NCBI GenBank assembly: GCA_001687465.1
Contig: LVLI01000095.1
Span: 37,195 to 101,194 of the forward strand
DNA from: Halocafeteria seosinensis
Taxonomy: Eukaryota; Sar; Bigyra; Bicosoecida
Length of the DNA: 64,000 nucleotides
Direction of reading: 5' to 3'
In this document: positions 9,585 through 22,400 of the stretch, one piece after another
How positions within the stretch are numbered: the first letter of the stretch is position 1
Layout of the letters: every line of letters begins with the position of its first letter
Notes under the pieces: generated by a model
The model's database searches: none
What the model was told of the DNA's origin: nothing
Seen by the model: only the letters and a program-made list of their open reading frames with translations
Program-made: the position numbers and the translations under genes

Positions 9585-12500
9585 ATGTCGAAGTTCTTTG
9601 AGTCCTCCATGGCGTCAGGGGAATCCGCCCTGGAGAAGGTGGATGTAAGTGCACCGACTTCACTGTTGTCTGCCGGCACATTGGACACCGTTGAGGCCGG
9701 ACAGTCTACTATATTTGGGCTCGAAAACATTTGCATTTCATGTCTTACTGTCTTCGGATAAATGCAGGCCCCCAAAGTCTACAAGCAAAGTCGGCAGGCG
9801 ATCGGTGCCGCCTTTGCGGCGGCAGCAGGTCTTGGTGGAGCTGCCATGAATCTGTTGAAACTGGATGTGATACGAGACTTTGCCCAGAATGTGGCGCTTT
9901 TCTTTGCGGGGATTGCCAGTGAAGGTCTGGAATTGGCGAAGAAAACGTTTGGACGCATTTTCGGGCTTATTTCGATTGACCTGAACATGGTGTATGATGG
10001 TATCAACCCATTCCACATCATCGTGCTCCTGGCGGTTCTTGGCGTGATAATGGTCGGAGTCTTGATAGCGTTCTACTTCATGACGCGCAAAATGAACCCA
10101 GATGAGATTCGGCAGGTAAGGAGGAAGCAAGGTAGTAAAGAACTTTTAAGAATTGCACTACTCCTTTCCTTGCTACGTTAAGTCCAGGGTCACGAAGTAG
10201 TGAAATGGGATGACCGAAAAGAAGACGAGAGCAAGAGGGTCATGTTCATTAAGTACAGCTTGCTAGCTGCAACAACTCTCTATCTGCCCGTTTCCAGAGC
10301 TTTGGCACAAGCAGTTCGATGTGGCCCTACCATGATTCGAGTATGTCGGTATCTGCGATTCAGCCTGTTAATACCTCTTTACCCTGCTGTCTCTTGCTTG
10401 TACAGATACTTGTCGAAAAGGATTTCTTGGAAATTGAAGAAGTCATCAATTCAACTTTAGGATGCAGAAACCTGACGATTGCTTTGAACGATGGAGCAAC
10501 TGATGCAGATATCATTAATAACGAGGGAAAGGGGAAAGACGTCAGCTTTTCAGACTGCGATTGTGCCGATTGGGGTAAGACAATTTACTGGATAATTACA
10601 CTCTTTGCGAAAACCAACTTAGGAAAGTCGTCTGTAACGTCGGTGAATTGTTGATACAGAGAATTACTCATCGGTTCGTCTCATAGCCATTGTAATCATT
10701 ATCCTGTTTACGATTGGCTTTCCGATATACTGCGTGTGGCTCATTCGTGAGAACAAGCCGTACGGCAGCCGTGAAGACCCCGACAAGTGCTACGATGAGG
10801 AAGGCGAGCTCGTTGAGTATACTGACGATCGGTAAGCTTAACCATGCGCCTTCGTATTCTACCGATAACTTTCTTACCCAGGGAATTGCAGGTATCAGGA
10901 TGATTTGAAGAACAGCCCGAATCAGCTCAGCTGCCCCTACTTGACGTTGTACGTATTCTCAGCGAGCGGGCTTCTCACATTGACACATTACAGTATTTGC
11001 TTGCCTTTCACGATGGGTGTACCTGGTAAACAGATACGATGGATTTGAACGGAAGTGGTCATTTTATAAGGTTTGGGTAATGGCAACGAAATTCCTACTG
11101 GTGATGCCCGGCATCCTATGGTATGAAAGCCCTGTTGGCCAGTCTGTAGTGAGCGCCCTTATCCTGGGAATTCTTGGAGGACTGTCCTTCTACTCAACCC
11201 CATTTCTGGACCCTACTGGTACGGTATTTTGCTATGGCGTTATGAATCGTCCATTTTGTTGAGAATTAAATTGTTCATTCTCAGATGATGTACTAGACGC
11301 TTCTGGTCGACTCACGAGTTTTGCCACAGTGTTGTTCGCTCTGTTCGCAAGTTTAGGAGGTGCCAGTGCTTTTTCCGCTCTTGTCATGTTGGCCAACTCT
11401 GTGAATGCTATTGTTATGCTATTGTCGACTCTTTGGGGCTTCGCTGCCGTCCGCTCGTTTGTGAAGGGTATAACAGGGCAACTACAATTCAGCGACAGCG
11501 TGAAAAAAGTAGTCGGCCCTGCTAAACGGATCATTCCTCGCTGGGATATCTCCTCAGAACTGAAAAGGCGGATATGGCATCCGTTTTGGGAAGCTGTGCT
11601 CCTGGAGGAAGGTGAAATCTATGCCAAGCGGCTAACCGACATGCAAGGCAAAGCTAGGGATGTTGGCAAGCATCGTATACTGCAGCATTGGAAAAACGGA
11701 GCTAATGAAGAAATGAATGAAGCCAGACAACGTCTCATGGAGGAGTACGAAGGTGTAGATGTGTACTATGGTGGTGTAAGTCTAGTTCTCATGTTTACAT
11801 ATTTATAATTACCGTTCTCTAAGCTACATAAATGCTACAGGAAACTCATGACGGAGAGCTAAACAGTAAGACGTTTTTCGGCAAGATGTATATTGTAGCC
11901 TACCCGTTTCACGCGGTTATGGTATACGACGATAGCGATGACTACACATTTATTTGGGAAGGTAAGTGAATCATATTGCTCTCTCTCGATGTGAAGAGCA
12001 AGCAATGACATAGCCTAATTGCGCAGACCGAACAAAAGAATTGCTTGAGCAAAACGATGATGAAGAAATTCAACGGAGACGGAATGTTCGCGAAAAGCTA
12101 CGAGGCCTCTGTGCCCCTGATCTTGGTCCAGGTCCAGAACTGACCTACCACCTCGAGAGATGGGAACAGCACCAAGTACCCGACGGAACGGAAGAATATA
12201 AGGACGCGGAAGGCAATACGCAAACCCGGACAAAGTATGCGACAGTGGATGTGTTTATGACGTACTCCAAGGGTAACGTGTCTATCGGCATGAATTCCGA
12301 TCTGCCGATGCAAGCTGGGTTCAAGTTTGGGTTGAACCTCACGGACGGGCATGGTGTGGCAACAGCACCGTCTACTGGCGAAGAGCATACCATCCACAAC
12401 TCGATTACTCTTGGGAGGGACGACATTGGTATCGACGACAAGTATGTATGCCTCGTTTGCATAGTCAGTGAATCACAAGCATATATACATTTAAGTATCC

Positions 12501-13581
12501 ATTGCGATGCAGCTTCAATGAGTGCGAAGCGTTGCAACAGCTATTTGAGAATGAACCGAATAACGAAATTTGGCCCGAAGGCCTTGAGCGATGGCAGAAA
12601 AAGAGCCAAGATTACCGACACGGTTTAATAAAGTGGCGTGTGGAGGAAGAGAGCACACTCAGCTCAGCCTTTTGGTTGCACGTGTACGACAATGACACAG
12701 CAACCAGAGAGGAGATAGAAGCGTATTTCAGGAATTTTGAAGCGCGTGAGAAGGTGAAACAAATTCCGGACCGTCACAAAGAAGGCTTGGACTACATCAT
12801 GAACAAAATGAATTGGGTAAATCAACACCCGTGTGCTGCGATTTGGTAAGTGTGTCACACCAAGGATCATGCTAGTGTTCAATAAGGCAACTACTGCAAT
12901 TAATTTCCGCTGGAACAGGTATGTGTTCTTTGATGATTTGTGGGAGACTAATAACGAGGTTGGAATGATCGCCGATTTGCAAAAGGACCTTGATCCATCG
13001 TAAGTTTCGGGGTCTCGAGTTGATACTGCCGCTATTGAGTGTAGGTTTACATCCTCTGTGCAGTGAGGAAGGGTCTATAGCTTTCCGGCCAATGAAACGA
13101 GAGAAATTGGAAGAATGGTTAGATGAGAGGGGTCTGAGAGCGTCATATCGTTGGATAACCCCAGCCATTCTTGATCTATTGTTTGACTTGGTATGTATTT
13201 CTGGAAAATGAATGCTGCTCTTGTGGTGTACTTCATTGAACGCGGTCTGAAGTACAGATGGAGAAGACGGATGAAGATTACAGCAAGTTTGATGCGGAGC
13301 TGCAAGAAATGCAAGAAGAAGAGGGTGAAGACGAAGCAGCGAAAAAGGAAGCCTCCAAGGCTCAGAGCCAATTTAGTTCTGGTGTCAGATGCGCCTACGC
13401 TGTGCGTCGCAACACCGCTCAGAACCGAGTCGTCCATAGTAGTCTTGGTGCTATGAAAGAGGGAAAGGTGACAAACATGGCAAATTATGCTGGGGGAGCA
13501 TACATCCCCAAGGATGTCGAAGGTGAGCAACATGAGAACCCTCTGAAGCAACAGGAAGAGGAGGAGGAAGAAGAAGAGTAG
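9585..13581 (+). CDS. Polytopic membrane protein with acidic C-terminal tail, multi-exon
   Basis: About 12 exons joined by clear GT...AG introns of 55-75 nt. ATG 9585 (MSKFFESSMASGESALEKVD) splices at GTAAGT to APKVYKQSRQAIG. Hydrophobic segments follow: FHIIVLLAVLGVIMVGVLIAF; YSLLAATTLYLPVSRA; LIAIVIIILFTIGFPIYCVW; FLLVMPGILW; VVSALILGILGGLSF; and two near 11330-11450. An N-glycosylation-type, Cys-bearing loop sits between the second and third. The region after 11500 is soluble and helical, with conserved-looking text (VDVYYGG; GEEHTIHNSITLGRDDIG; DHxxGLxW-like KEGLDYIMNKMNW), and ends in a Glu-rich tail before the stop at 13581. Estimated length is about 1,050 residues. The order of a soluble N-terminus, 6-7 TM helices and a long cytosolic domain suggests a channel or receptor, but I do not recognise the family. 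Confidence 0.7.
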
Positions 13582-14292
13582 ACATCTTTTCAGTTTTCAG
13601 TATCCCATTGGAGTCGAAGATTTTGTAGAAAACAAAATGACGTACCATAGTATTCCTTTTACCACGTTGTACAGTGATTGCTCCCCGTCTGCTACACTTT
13701 TTCACATCAAAAAAAGGATCCGCGTACGAAAGCGTTGACCATGAACCGTACAGTGCTCCAGCAGCATTTGCTGGTGGTCAAAAAATCAGCTGGCCCAGCA
13801 CTCAGTAGCTGGAGCTGGGGGATGTCCTCGCGCCAATTCCCAGCCTTAACTTCCATTCCCAGCCTTAACTTCCAAGCATGTCTACCGCATAGTGTTTCTC
13901 TTCAAGAGCAGCATACTACTTGAGAGAAAAGGAGTTACACGGGGAAAAGGTCAAGGTACCCTCTTTTTGTACTGCCATATGGTACAACCCCGTGTATGTA
14001 TATGTACGTGGAAGAATCCAAGTGCACGCGGCTGCCAAGCAGACGCACGTGCGGTCGGTCGCACGGTTGTAGAACACAAGAGACTGTGGGTGAATAGTTT
14101 GTCACTATCGATTATGTTTGATACCATAAATATGGAAAATTTACGCGGTTGCTGGGTGGGGAGGTTTTCATTCGTCATTTTTCTTTTGGAGTGTACTCGT
14201 CGCTTGAATATATAGTCTACAGGTGCGATTTTTTTTTGTTTCTTGGCTTCTGAAACCCTTGCAAGAGACAGCGCGTTGCACGGGGAGCCATA
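13582..14292. other. Intergenic, upstream of tubby B
   Basis: 710 bp with no convincing ORF. Contains a 19-bp perfect tandem duplication at 13836-13873 and a T-run just upstream of tubby B (14228-14237). Confidence 0.5.
13836..13873. repeat. Perfect 19-bp tandem duplication
   Basis: attcccagccttaacttcc occurs twice head to tail (13836-13854, 13855-13873). It looks like a recent slippage or repair duplication; no further copies flank it. Confidence 0.9.
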
Positions 14293-15699
14293 ATGCAACC
14301 AGATAACGATGTCGTCAAGTCGATGATGGCCGAGTTGGAGGAGGAGGAGAAAGAAGAGGGTAAAGATGCACCGAAAGAAAATAGCCCGTCGCAAGCGAAA
14401 TACACCTACTATTCCGGCGCGGCGGACTCATTTGGCGCGTTGCAGCACGTGAGAGCCTCGGCCACCGCCGCCCACGCCTCGTCCAGTACTGTCAACTCGA
14501 ACATAGGCTCCCGAGAGAAGTCCCACAGCTATACAGCACCCCGGGACGACATGGAGGAAGAGAGCTCCGAGGATGACAGCAGTAATTTGGGAGCAGAGAC
14601 CTTCGCCAAAGGGATCCGGGTACAACACCACAGTGGAAGTGGACGGCACTCGTCAGGGTATCTGGCGGAGAGCATTGTCGGCGGCGGTGCAGCGCACGGC
14701 TTGCGCGCGAAAGAGGAAGCTGAGTCGGTACGCAGTTTTGTGCATCAGCCGGGGGAGAAGGGGCGTTTTACAATGGTATGTCGTTTCAGAAGTGTGAACG
14801 TGAACAATCGACACCCAGACAGGGCAGCTTCTTGCTCTGTGTGAATATGCAGTGTTATATAATAAGGAAAAAGCATTTGGTGGGAAACCCGACGTATTAT
14901 GTCTACTTGGAGAAGGATGACCAGTACCTCATGTGCGCTCAAGTAAGGTACAGACATGGATCGGAAATACCGCGGTTGAAGTACATACCCGTTATGTTAT
15001 GTTCAGAAACGCAAGAGGAATAAAACTGCTAATTATCTTATTACGCTCGACAAAGAACCTGGGAATCGCGATAACCCGTTGAATTTGGGCAAGGTTCGAG
15101 GAAGCTGGGTACGTAGAGTACATAGCATCGCTAGCAGTGTGTGAGTATTCATGGGTGGAAACGATCCACAGACGGGAGAACATTATACCATCTACGATCA
15201 AGGGCTGAGTTTTGAAGACACTGTTTCTGCCACCTCTCTAAGAAGGGAACTAGGTTTAGTCCGCTTCTCGTATTCCAATACCGGCCCGGGTAGGCTTAGT
15301 GTCTTCCTCCCGAAAGTTTCGGATCTTGGCCATCCTACAGTGATTCGTCCCCAAGAAGAGAAGGAAACGATAGCTAATCGGATACTAACTGAAGGGGAGC
15401 CGAACTTTGAGGTATTGCATAACAAAGAACCTCACTGGGAGGAAAAACTGGGCTCTTACGTGTTGAACTTTCGAAATCGTGTCAAGAGGAGTAGTATCAA
15501 GAATTTCCAGCTGGCTCAAAAGGGTGATGACAAAGTTGTCTTACAGTTTGGAAGAGCTGATAGTAACAGATTCATCATGGATTATCGACATCCTTTAAGT
15601 GCGTTTCAAGCATTGTCTATTGTGTTGAGTACTTTAGATACCAAGATAGCCGACACCGCGGCTTACACGAAGTTCCGTGAGAAGCGGCGTTCTGCGTAG
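14293..15699 (+). CDS. Tubby-like protein, copy B
   Basis: Exons 14293-14775, 14853-14942, 15007-15108 and 15172-15699; all junctions are GT...AG and phase 0. The N-terminal 160 residues are acidic, Ser-rich and likely disordered. The Tub domain then begins CYIIRKKHLVGNPTYYVYLE, followed by KRKRNKTANYLITLD (the basic patch of the family's phosphoinositide site), NPLNLGKVRGSW, TGEHYTIYDQG, NFQLAQKGDDKVVLQFGRA, and ends FIMDYRHPLSAFQALSIVL with STLD. The acceptor at 15171 was chosen over nearer AGs because it alone keeps the frame and gives the family's GKVR...FTIYDxG spacing. Copy A is its inverted paralogue about 10 kb away. Tubby proteins act at membranes and in ciliary trafficking or transcription in animals; the role here is unknown. 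Confidence 0.9.
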
Positions 15700-15963
15700 A
15701 CGACACAGCAACTCTCTATAAATCCAATTACTATTCGTGGACAATACTAGCATCACTTTCTCTCTTTTCTGTCGATAGTTTGGGTATTTTGCCAAGTTGG
15801 CTTAGACTTGAAGCGTGGCGTTTATTGAACAATTCAAACAAAGCCACAATTCAAATGGAAGGCCCTAACCTCTCGACCACTACCATAAACCATGGACCAG
15901 GTCGTTTTGGAAGGACTCCTAGTAACTGAGTGAAATAAAAAAAAACAACGAGAGCCAATAAAA

Positions 15964-17232
15964 ATGCTGTGGGTGGATAAGTATCGCCCAAAGACCTTGG
16001 ACTCGGTGGATTACCACAAGGACCTCTCCCAGAGGCTCAAACTGATGGTATGTGAGCTATACAAGGCACTTTTCTGTATTCTGACGCTATTACACGTGTG
16101 CATACTGCAGGCTGAAGGTGGAGAGGTGCCTCACATGCTCTTTTATGGACCGAATGGCGCGGGCAAACGCACTCGTATCATGGCAACATTACGCCAGGTA
16201 TTCGGAAATGGCGTCGATAAGGTGAGTCCGTCCCGGTGCATATACACATGATGGTGCTTGTTCAAACCATTCATGTACATACGTGCATGTGTATGCGTGA
16301 CAGATGAAACAAGAGTATCGCAATATTAAGGTACGAGCAATTCTTGGAGGTTGGGTTGCACGAGGGAGGGGATATTAGACGTTGTACTTTATGTATGCGT
16401 GTACATGCAGACTCCTTCAGGACGAAAAATTGAGGTGATCAGTATGGCGAGCAATTATCATATCGAACTCAATGCCGCCGATGCTGGGATCTATGACACG
16501 TATGTGGTTCAGGAAGTCATCAAAGAAATTGCCGCCTTCCGACCATTGGACAGTAAACAGAAGTATAAGGTACTTATCATATCAGAAGTCGATAGACTGA
16601 CAAACCAAGCACAAGCAGCACTGAGGAGGACAATGGAACTCTACAGTCGTCAGTGTCGGCTTATCTTATGTTGTTTATCCCCCTCAAAAGTGGTCGAACC
16701 AATCCGATCCAGATGCCTAGGAGTTCGGGTTCCCGCTCCTAATCAGAAGGAACTGATGAATATTCTGAAAAGTGTAGCAAAAGACGAAAAACTTGAAATC
16801 CCTAACCAGCTAGTAGCGAGGATTGCTGCCCAGTCGGATCGGAATGTCCGGAGAGCGATTCTTATGATGGAAACTTGCAAGGTGCAGCAGTACCCGTTTA
16901 CTGCTGATCAAGAAGTACAGGTGACTGATTGGGAGCGATATATTGCTTTTCTAGGAAATGATATTGTGGCTGAACAAAGCCCAAATCGCGTTCTGGCTTG
17001 TCGCCAGAAAGTTTACGAGCTCCTTGTGAATTGTATACCAGCGGATGTGATCATCAAGTATTTATGTAAGGAGCTATACCCTAAGGTAAACAACACCATG
17101 AAGCATGAAATTGCACATTGGGCAAGCCATTATGAACACCAGCTTCGATTGGGACAAAAGGAGATCTTTCATATTGAAGCCTTTATAGTGCGGATCATGA
17201 GCCTTTATCGACAACACCACGGGAATATTTAG
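15964..17232 (+). CDS. RFC3: Replication factor C subunit 3
   Basis: A small AAA+ subunit of the RFC clamp loader, which opens PCNA at primer-template junctions. Exon 1 starts MLWVDKYRPKTLDSV (RFC box II) and ends at a GTATGT donor. Exon 2 carries Walker A, GPNGAGKRT. A 27-nt microexon (16304-16330, MKQEYRNIK) follows, then a long last exon from about 16411 (TPSGRKIEVISMASNYHIEL) with the Walker-B-like LIISEVDRLT, sensor-1 region LILCCLSPSKVVEP, the SRC motif PIRSRC, and a C-terminal helical collar ending HHGNI. The length of about 350 residues is normal. The A-rich leader just before the ATG may be part of the promoter or 5' UTR. Assignment to RFC3 rather than RFC2/4/5 rests on Walker A and the MLWVDKYRPK start. 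Confidence 0.93.
16304..16330 (+). other. RFC3: 27-nt microexon of RFC3
   Basis: Bounded by a CAG acceptor and a GTACGA donor, exactly nine codons (MKQEYRNIK). It is needed to connect VDK to TPSGRK without losing conserved RFC sequence. Confidence 0.75.
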
Positions 17233-17419
17233 ACTGGATGAAGTTGTTCTCAGGAACATAATACTCCGATATCAAGTCAGATGAAGTTGCTTATGCACGA
17301 GAAACATCGGTCCAGGGGACGAGTAGTTGTTTGGAAAAAGCTACTATGAACTATGCCGTGGAAATAGAGAAAAATATATTGCTGTCATCCACAAGTTAGC
17401 GAAAAGTTCATTAGTTGGA

Positions 17420-18873
17420 TTACTCCAGTGGCTCAACGAAATTGCCGGGAAATACACCCTTCTTTTCCCGTTCATCGTGTCCCTCGTACCAACCATCATC
17501 ATGCTTCTTAGTGACGTAGAGCTTTTCCCCAACGAGCAACTCAAGTTCGTCTGCATTTTGAGGCTTGTAAGGATGCTTGACACGTACCGTCTCAATCGAT
17601 GGAGCCGGGACGTAGACGGAGCTTGGAGTACTAGACGCTTGGCCTTGGGTGCCCCGATCTGGTGCATCGGGCGCTTGGGGGCGTTCTTGGGCTTCTGCTT
17701 GCGCCTTTGCTTCTCTTTCCTCGTGGGCGTTACGAGTTTCGGATGCACTTCGTACACGCACAGGCTTGGCATCTTTGTTGAAATGGGGCACTTCTTTGAC
17801 GGCATCAAGTCCCGAGCCGAATAGTTGTTTCTGGAGCTCCAAAAACTGTATGCCCCGAAGCAATCCTGGTGACGAACAAACAATCATACTCCAGAGATAA
17901 AGAAAAATTACGCATACCTTGTTTAATTGTGGAGTGATGACTGAAAAGCGTTTGCTTTCTACGAGGTCGAAATCGTTGTACAGTTTTTGGGTGGCTTCGT
18001 CTAGAGTTTGCTTGGCTTTCTCCTTGGCGGCTTCTTTCTCCTCCAATTTGTGGGGATTATTGGATCCTCCTTTTTCTTTCAACTTAGCCACTTCTCGAAC
18101 ATAGGAATCGTAGTCAAGTTTCAGGTATTCGCGATGTTGCATCTGCTTGCTCTGCTCTTCCAGATGTCGATTAATGTTCTGCAATGGATCCAGGATTTTG
18201 GCGACGTATTGCTCATCAAAGAGCCGGCGAATTTCATCATCGAGACCTTTCATGTTGTCCTTGAGAACATCGGCTGATTTCTTTAGATCTTCGGGACAGT
18301 CGTTGTCATCATAATGGCTTTCCACCATCTCACCGATCTGAGAACTGGCGAAGCAAAGTGCTGCAATTACGATGTATGCGTCCATTCACTCATCTATTCT
18401 CTTTCTTTCTCTGATAGCGTGACAATTACGTACACCGAATGGCATCCAGATATTTACGGAACTTCTTCTCCATATCCGCATAGTGTTTGCGCAGTGCCAC
18501 AATCCGCCGTTTGCGCTCTTCATACTCGGAATCATCCGTGGCGTACTCATTGTTGCCAAATTTACTCCGGACCTGCTGGCCCAATCGGCGCGTCACATTA
18601 CTGAATCGAGTACCGAAACTTTCTCCTTTCTGCGAATGAGAAAAAGGCGTCATTAAGCTCAATAGAATGAAAAACCACCCCAAAAAGAGCACCACTCGTT
18701 CAACTTGAACCCACTCAAAGCACTCTTTTGGGCGTTTCTAAGGGAACAAACGAGGTACGTACAGCTTCTTCACCTTCGTCAGAGGTACCATGGCCACCTG
18801 CAGCGGCGCCAGAGGACTCTCCTGACTTGGCAATGGTGCCAAATGAAGATAGCTTCTGCTTGAAGTTCTGCAT
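17420..18873 (-). CDS. BAR-SH3 membrane-curvature protein (amphiphysin/endophilin-like)
   Basis: BAR domains bend membranes; the SH3 domain recruits Pro-rich partners such as endocytic factors. Minus-strand exons: 18873-18763 (MQNFKQKLSSFGTIAKSGES, with an amphipathic start), 18629 to about 18432 (GESFGTRFSNVTRRLGQQVR...KKFRKYLDAI), then about 18365-17918 with the coiled BAR helices (IGEMVESHYDDNDCPEDLKK, LDPLQNINRHLEEQSKQMQH), and 17845-17420. The last exon has a Lys/Glu-rich linker and an SH3 domain with ALYDY replaced by ADELELLVGEKLYV, then DDGWYEGH and GVFPGNFVEPLE. The 72-nt intron 17917-17846 has no stop and is a multiple of three, so naive ORF calling retains it. SH3 and BAR recognition is strong; the paralogue class is uncertain. 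Confidence 0.85.
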
Positions 18874-19448
18874 CCTGGGACTTTGGTGGATTGTACAAGC
18901 ACACTTAACTATTGTATTCGCAAGTAGGATAGATTCGTAGTCGACGTCGTTTATGTATGTTAGTACAGAACAACCTCTGTGTTTATGTATGAACTGTGTG
19001 GCATGAACCATGATGGATGCATCCTGGATGCTAAGATACCATCGACACGACAAACAATTGTTGGACTTGAGGTTTCGGACGAAATTCGGAGGTGGGAAGT
19101 TCCAATCGGGTGGACAAGAACTTTTGCCATGCCACAGGGATAATGGCCACAGGAAAGGTACAGGGTTTCACGGTTTACGGCCAGAGCCGACAACGAGTTG
19201 AGGTCGGATACTGAATATACTACACTGATTCATCCGGAAATGTGCTACAACGTTGTGCATATTACAGCTACAATTTATAATTGTAATACAACGTACGGAA
19301 GAGTGTGATTTAGATTCGTGTGTTCTCGATTGTTTGGCAAAAATTCTGGCTTAATACACAATTTGTCAGCTACTTCGTATGTCGAGGGAGCTGCTGTGTG
19401 CTATCTCACTGGTACAAGTTAGTAGGCTCACGTGAATCTATTTCGGAG
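18874..19448. other. Intergenic
   Basis: 575 bp between the BAR-SH3 start and the stop of the WW/IPPc gene (both minus strand). Only short shadow ORFs; no repeat or RNA gene recognised. Confidence 0.4.
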
Positions 19449-22400
19449 TCACCGCTCGCCATTCATCAGTTCGGCCATTACCTTGTCATCTTCATCAGAC
19501 ATCATTTCGAGGTCTTCGCCGGTGAGCAGTTCACTATTCTCTTGTCGTAGTGTTGTACCAAGAGTATCATCTCCAGAGTCACTAGATGCCTCCACTCGTC
19601 CAGCGTAAGGCTCATGTTTTCGTTCGATAAGTCTCTGTAACGCTCTTAGACGTTCTTCGCGATCCCATAGTATGTCAAAAGAGTCCATTCGGACCTGCCC
19701 CAAGAGTGCTCCAACAGAAACGCCGTCGGAAGCAAAACGGCATGCAAACGGGGCTCCACCACCATTAGCTTCTCGTTCTTCCTCTCCTTTGCGAAACGCC
19801 TTCAGAAAGCGCGGAAAATTGTCTCGTTGCAGAAGTAAGAAGATCTCACTTTGTGAGTCATTGAACATCTGGATGTACCCTGAGCACGAGTCAGGGACGT
19901 TGGCGTTGTCGTCCAAAGGTGATTCTGCGCGAAGAGTCTCGACATCCTCCATCAGTTTCCGGTATACAGTGGAAGACAAATTCACCATACAGGGAGAATC
20001 CTTCAAAACATATGTTTGCAATATATCCTCCATCATGCTGATCATCCAACCGAGGTTCCCCTTGCTCGCCGCTAGGATTGCTTCCCTCTTGTAATGCTCA
20101 ATTGCTTGATAAAATTGCAGGTTTTCTAAGGCATGCTCATGCTCCAGATGGACACGGAACGCGTTCAATAAGAACGGATGAGCAAGAATGACCGAGAGAG
20201 TAATCTCAGTAGAAGGGGGAGGTGGCGCCACCAAGAACAAGAAGGAGGAAAGAAGTGGAATTTCACCATATCCTAAAACTTGCCCTCGCCTCGACTGTAG
20301 GGTGACTAGTAGGTCTTGCTGGCCCAACCAATCCGGATCTAGAGCAATCGGCTGAAGATCAGGTAGGTCCTCTTCAAACCACTTTACTAGGCGTCGAGAC
20401 GCGTCTGGGTATGTGTTATAATTACGAGGCTGAGAGGATTCGATAGTCGGTAAGTACGGCGCTGTGAAAACTAGTTGCACTGATTCGCCGGCAGGAACGA
20501 GCGAGCGCATGGTGGAACTTCCTGAGTCCGCCCGAGCAACATTAGAACCCAATCCAACTAACGACGCCCAAAGTTGCTCGGAACTCAATACTTTATCTAC
20601 CAGCAGTGCGTGCTGTAACGTCACAGTTATTGAGCCTCGATTTCTCAACTTTGTCGTCCTAGGCACATAATAGAAAGGACGTTCACACTCAACTTCGAAG
20701 GACGCAAGTACCGGCCTGTGGTCGCTCAAATTGACCTCTTTTGACGCTCGATACTCAGTATTTCTCACCTTCCTGGTTGACGAGGGGGAGGATCGGTACA
20801 GTACTCGGTCTGTGTATGACGCATTTTGGTTCTTCTTATTCTGAAACGACACGCCTTTTCCACGCTCCAAGCGGTAGGTTGGCGGAAACTGGATTTCAGG
20901 CTCAGAAAATCCGGAAAAATATCCTAGACGCATTTGCTGGCGAAGTTGGTCCGATTTTACGAGAGGACCGTAGTGTTTGGACTCTGCCCATTTCTTCACC
21001 TTTTCGAACTCTCCAGGAGTACCCGGTTTGCCCAGGTCAACACGATAGTTCAAATCTCCCATGAAAAAAATGTGGTCATAAGAATGAATTAGCGGTATAT
21101 AGCCAACGGAACATGACTGACCCTTTCGCGGATAACCGCGTGCTCCAATGTTTAGCGCCTGGATTATAGTCGCATAATCTTGATTCCGTTCAGCAAGCCG
21201 TTCGTGACGAGCAGCGAGGTGAGCCGAAACAAATGCAAAAGAAGTTGAGTCTCGGTATGTGAATCCAACGGCTACAGCACCTTTATTGCCAAGTACATTT
21301 GCAACACCTGTAGCAACAGTGTCAACGCTTATGTTCCCTAGATTCTTTGCGACTACGTTTCTGGCGTATAAGAATAAATGAATCCCCCACAATGTAATTT
21401 GAGCAACAGTGACGTAGTCCTCCGTTGCTTCAGCATTCCGCGGACTCGATGACGCTTGCAGAACTCCTCTGATGCTCTTCAGCCAATCATCCTTGTGATC
21501 GCATTCCTGTAATGCAACGGCGTACAGGTCATATTCCTGCGGAGGAATCCATTCACTAAGTACATGTGTGTCGTAAGTAGGTTTCGAGCCACCACAATTG
21601 AACGTGCCGCACCAGATGCGAAGGGAATCTGGTGGAGGAGCAGCATTTACTATCCCATATGCTCGGACGGAAGAAAAGTCCAACTTGTTCATTACTGCAT
21701 GTAAAAGACCACGAAAGGTTGATCGCAGCGATGCCGTGGGGAACTCAATATCCAGAAAGAAACGATCATCGATGTTTTCCGTTTCCTCCTCTGCTGTGTG
21801 TGTTGGAGAGGTGCTGCTGGCGTTGCGTATTACAGGTTTAACTGAATCCTTGAAAAACAGCTTTAAGCGCTCTAACTCGTTACAGGAGGTTTCGATTCTT
21901 ACATTCCCCTTGGAGAGGGAGTACTCTTCAACCTGTTTTGCATCATTGAAGTCTTTCTGCCTTTTCAATACTTGCTGCTGCGGATCAATTGTCAAGACGC
22001 GCCGTGCGGACGCCATCCCGTAAGTATGAATCTGTACTTTGAAGGAAACGGCTTCTCCTCCCAAGTCTTCCTTAAAGACGTCGTCCATGAAAACCATGTC
22101 TGATTGCAACAGGTGTGCCAGTAAACAGAAGTTCTCTCGCGCGGACTCTGTGTCAAATTTCAGCGACACCACTCTTTCGTTGGTAGGATTCCGGAAGCAC
22201 ACTCTCAATACACGGTGGCCCATTTCGGCAACTCGTTGCATGTACTCGATGTCTAACAAATTCTTAGCAAACGAAAGCACCTCCGACTTATAGACTAGTA
22301 ATTCGCGCGAATTGATGTTGAAACACAGTTCTCGCGATTGCCATTTGCCAACTCTGTTCTGCTTTAACACGTTAAATCGAGGGGAGTACCACAGTCTCTG

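Noticed and set aside
14003-14215. Small ORFs upstream of tubby B
   Set aside because: No start context, motif or splice link; probably promoter sequence.
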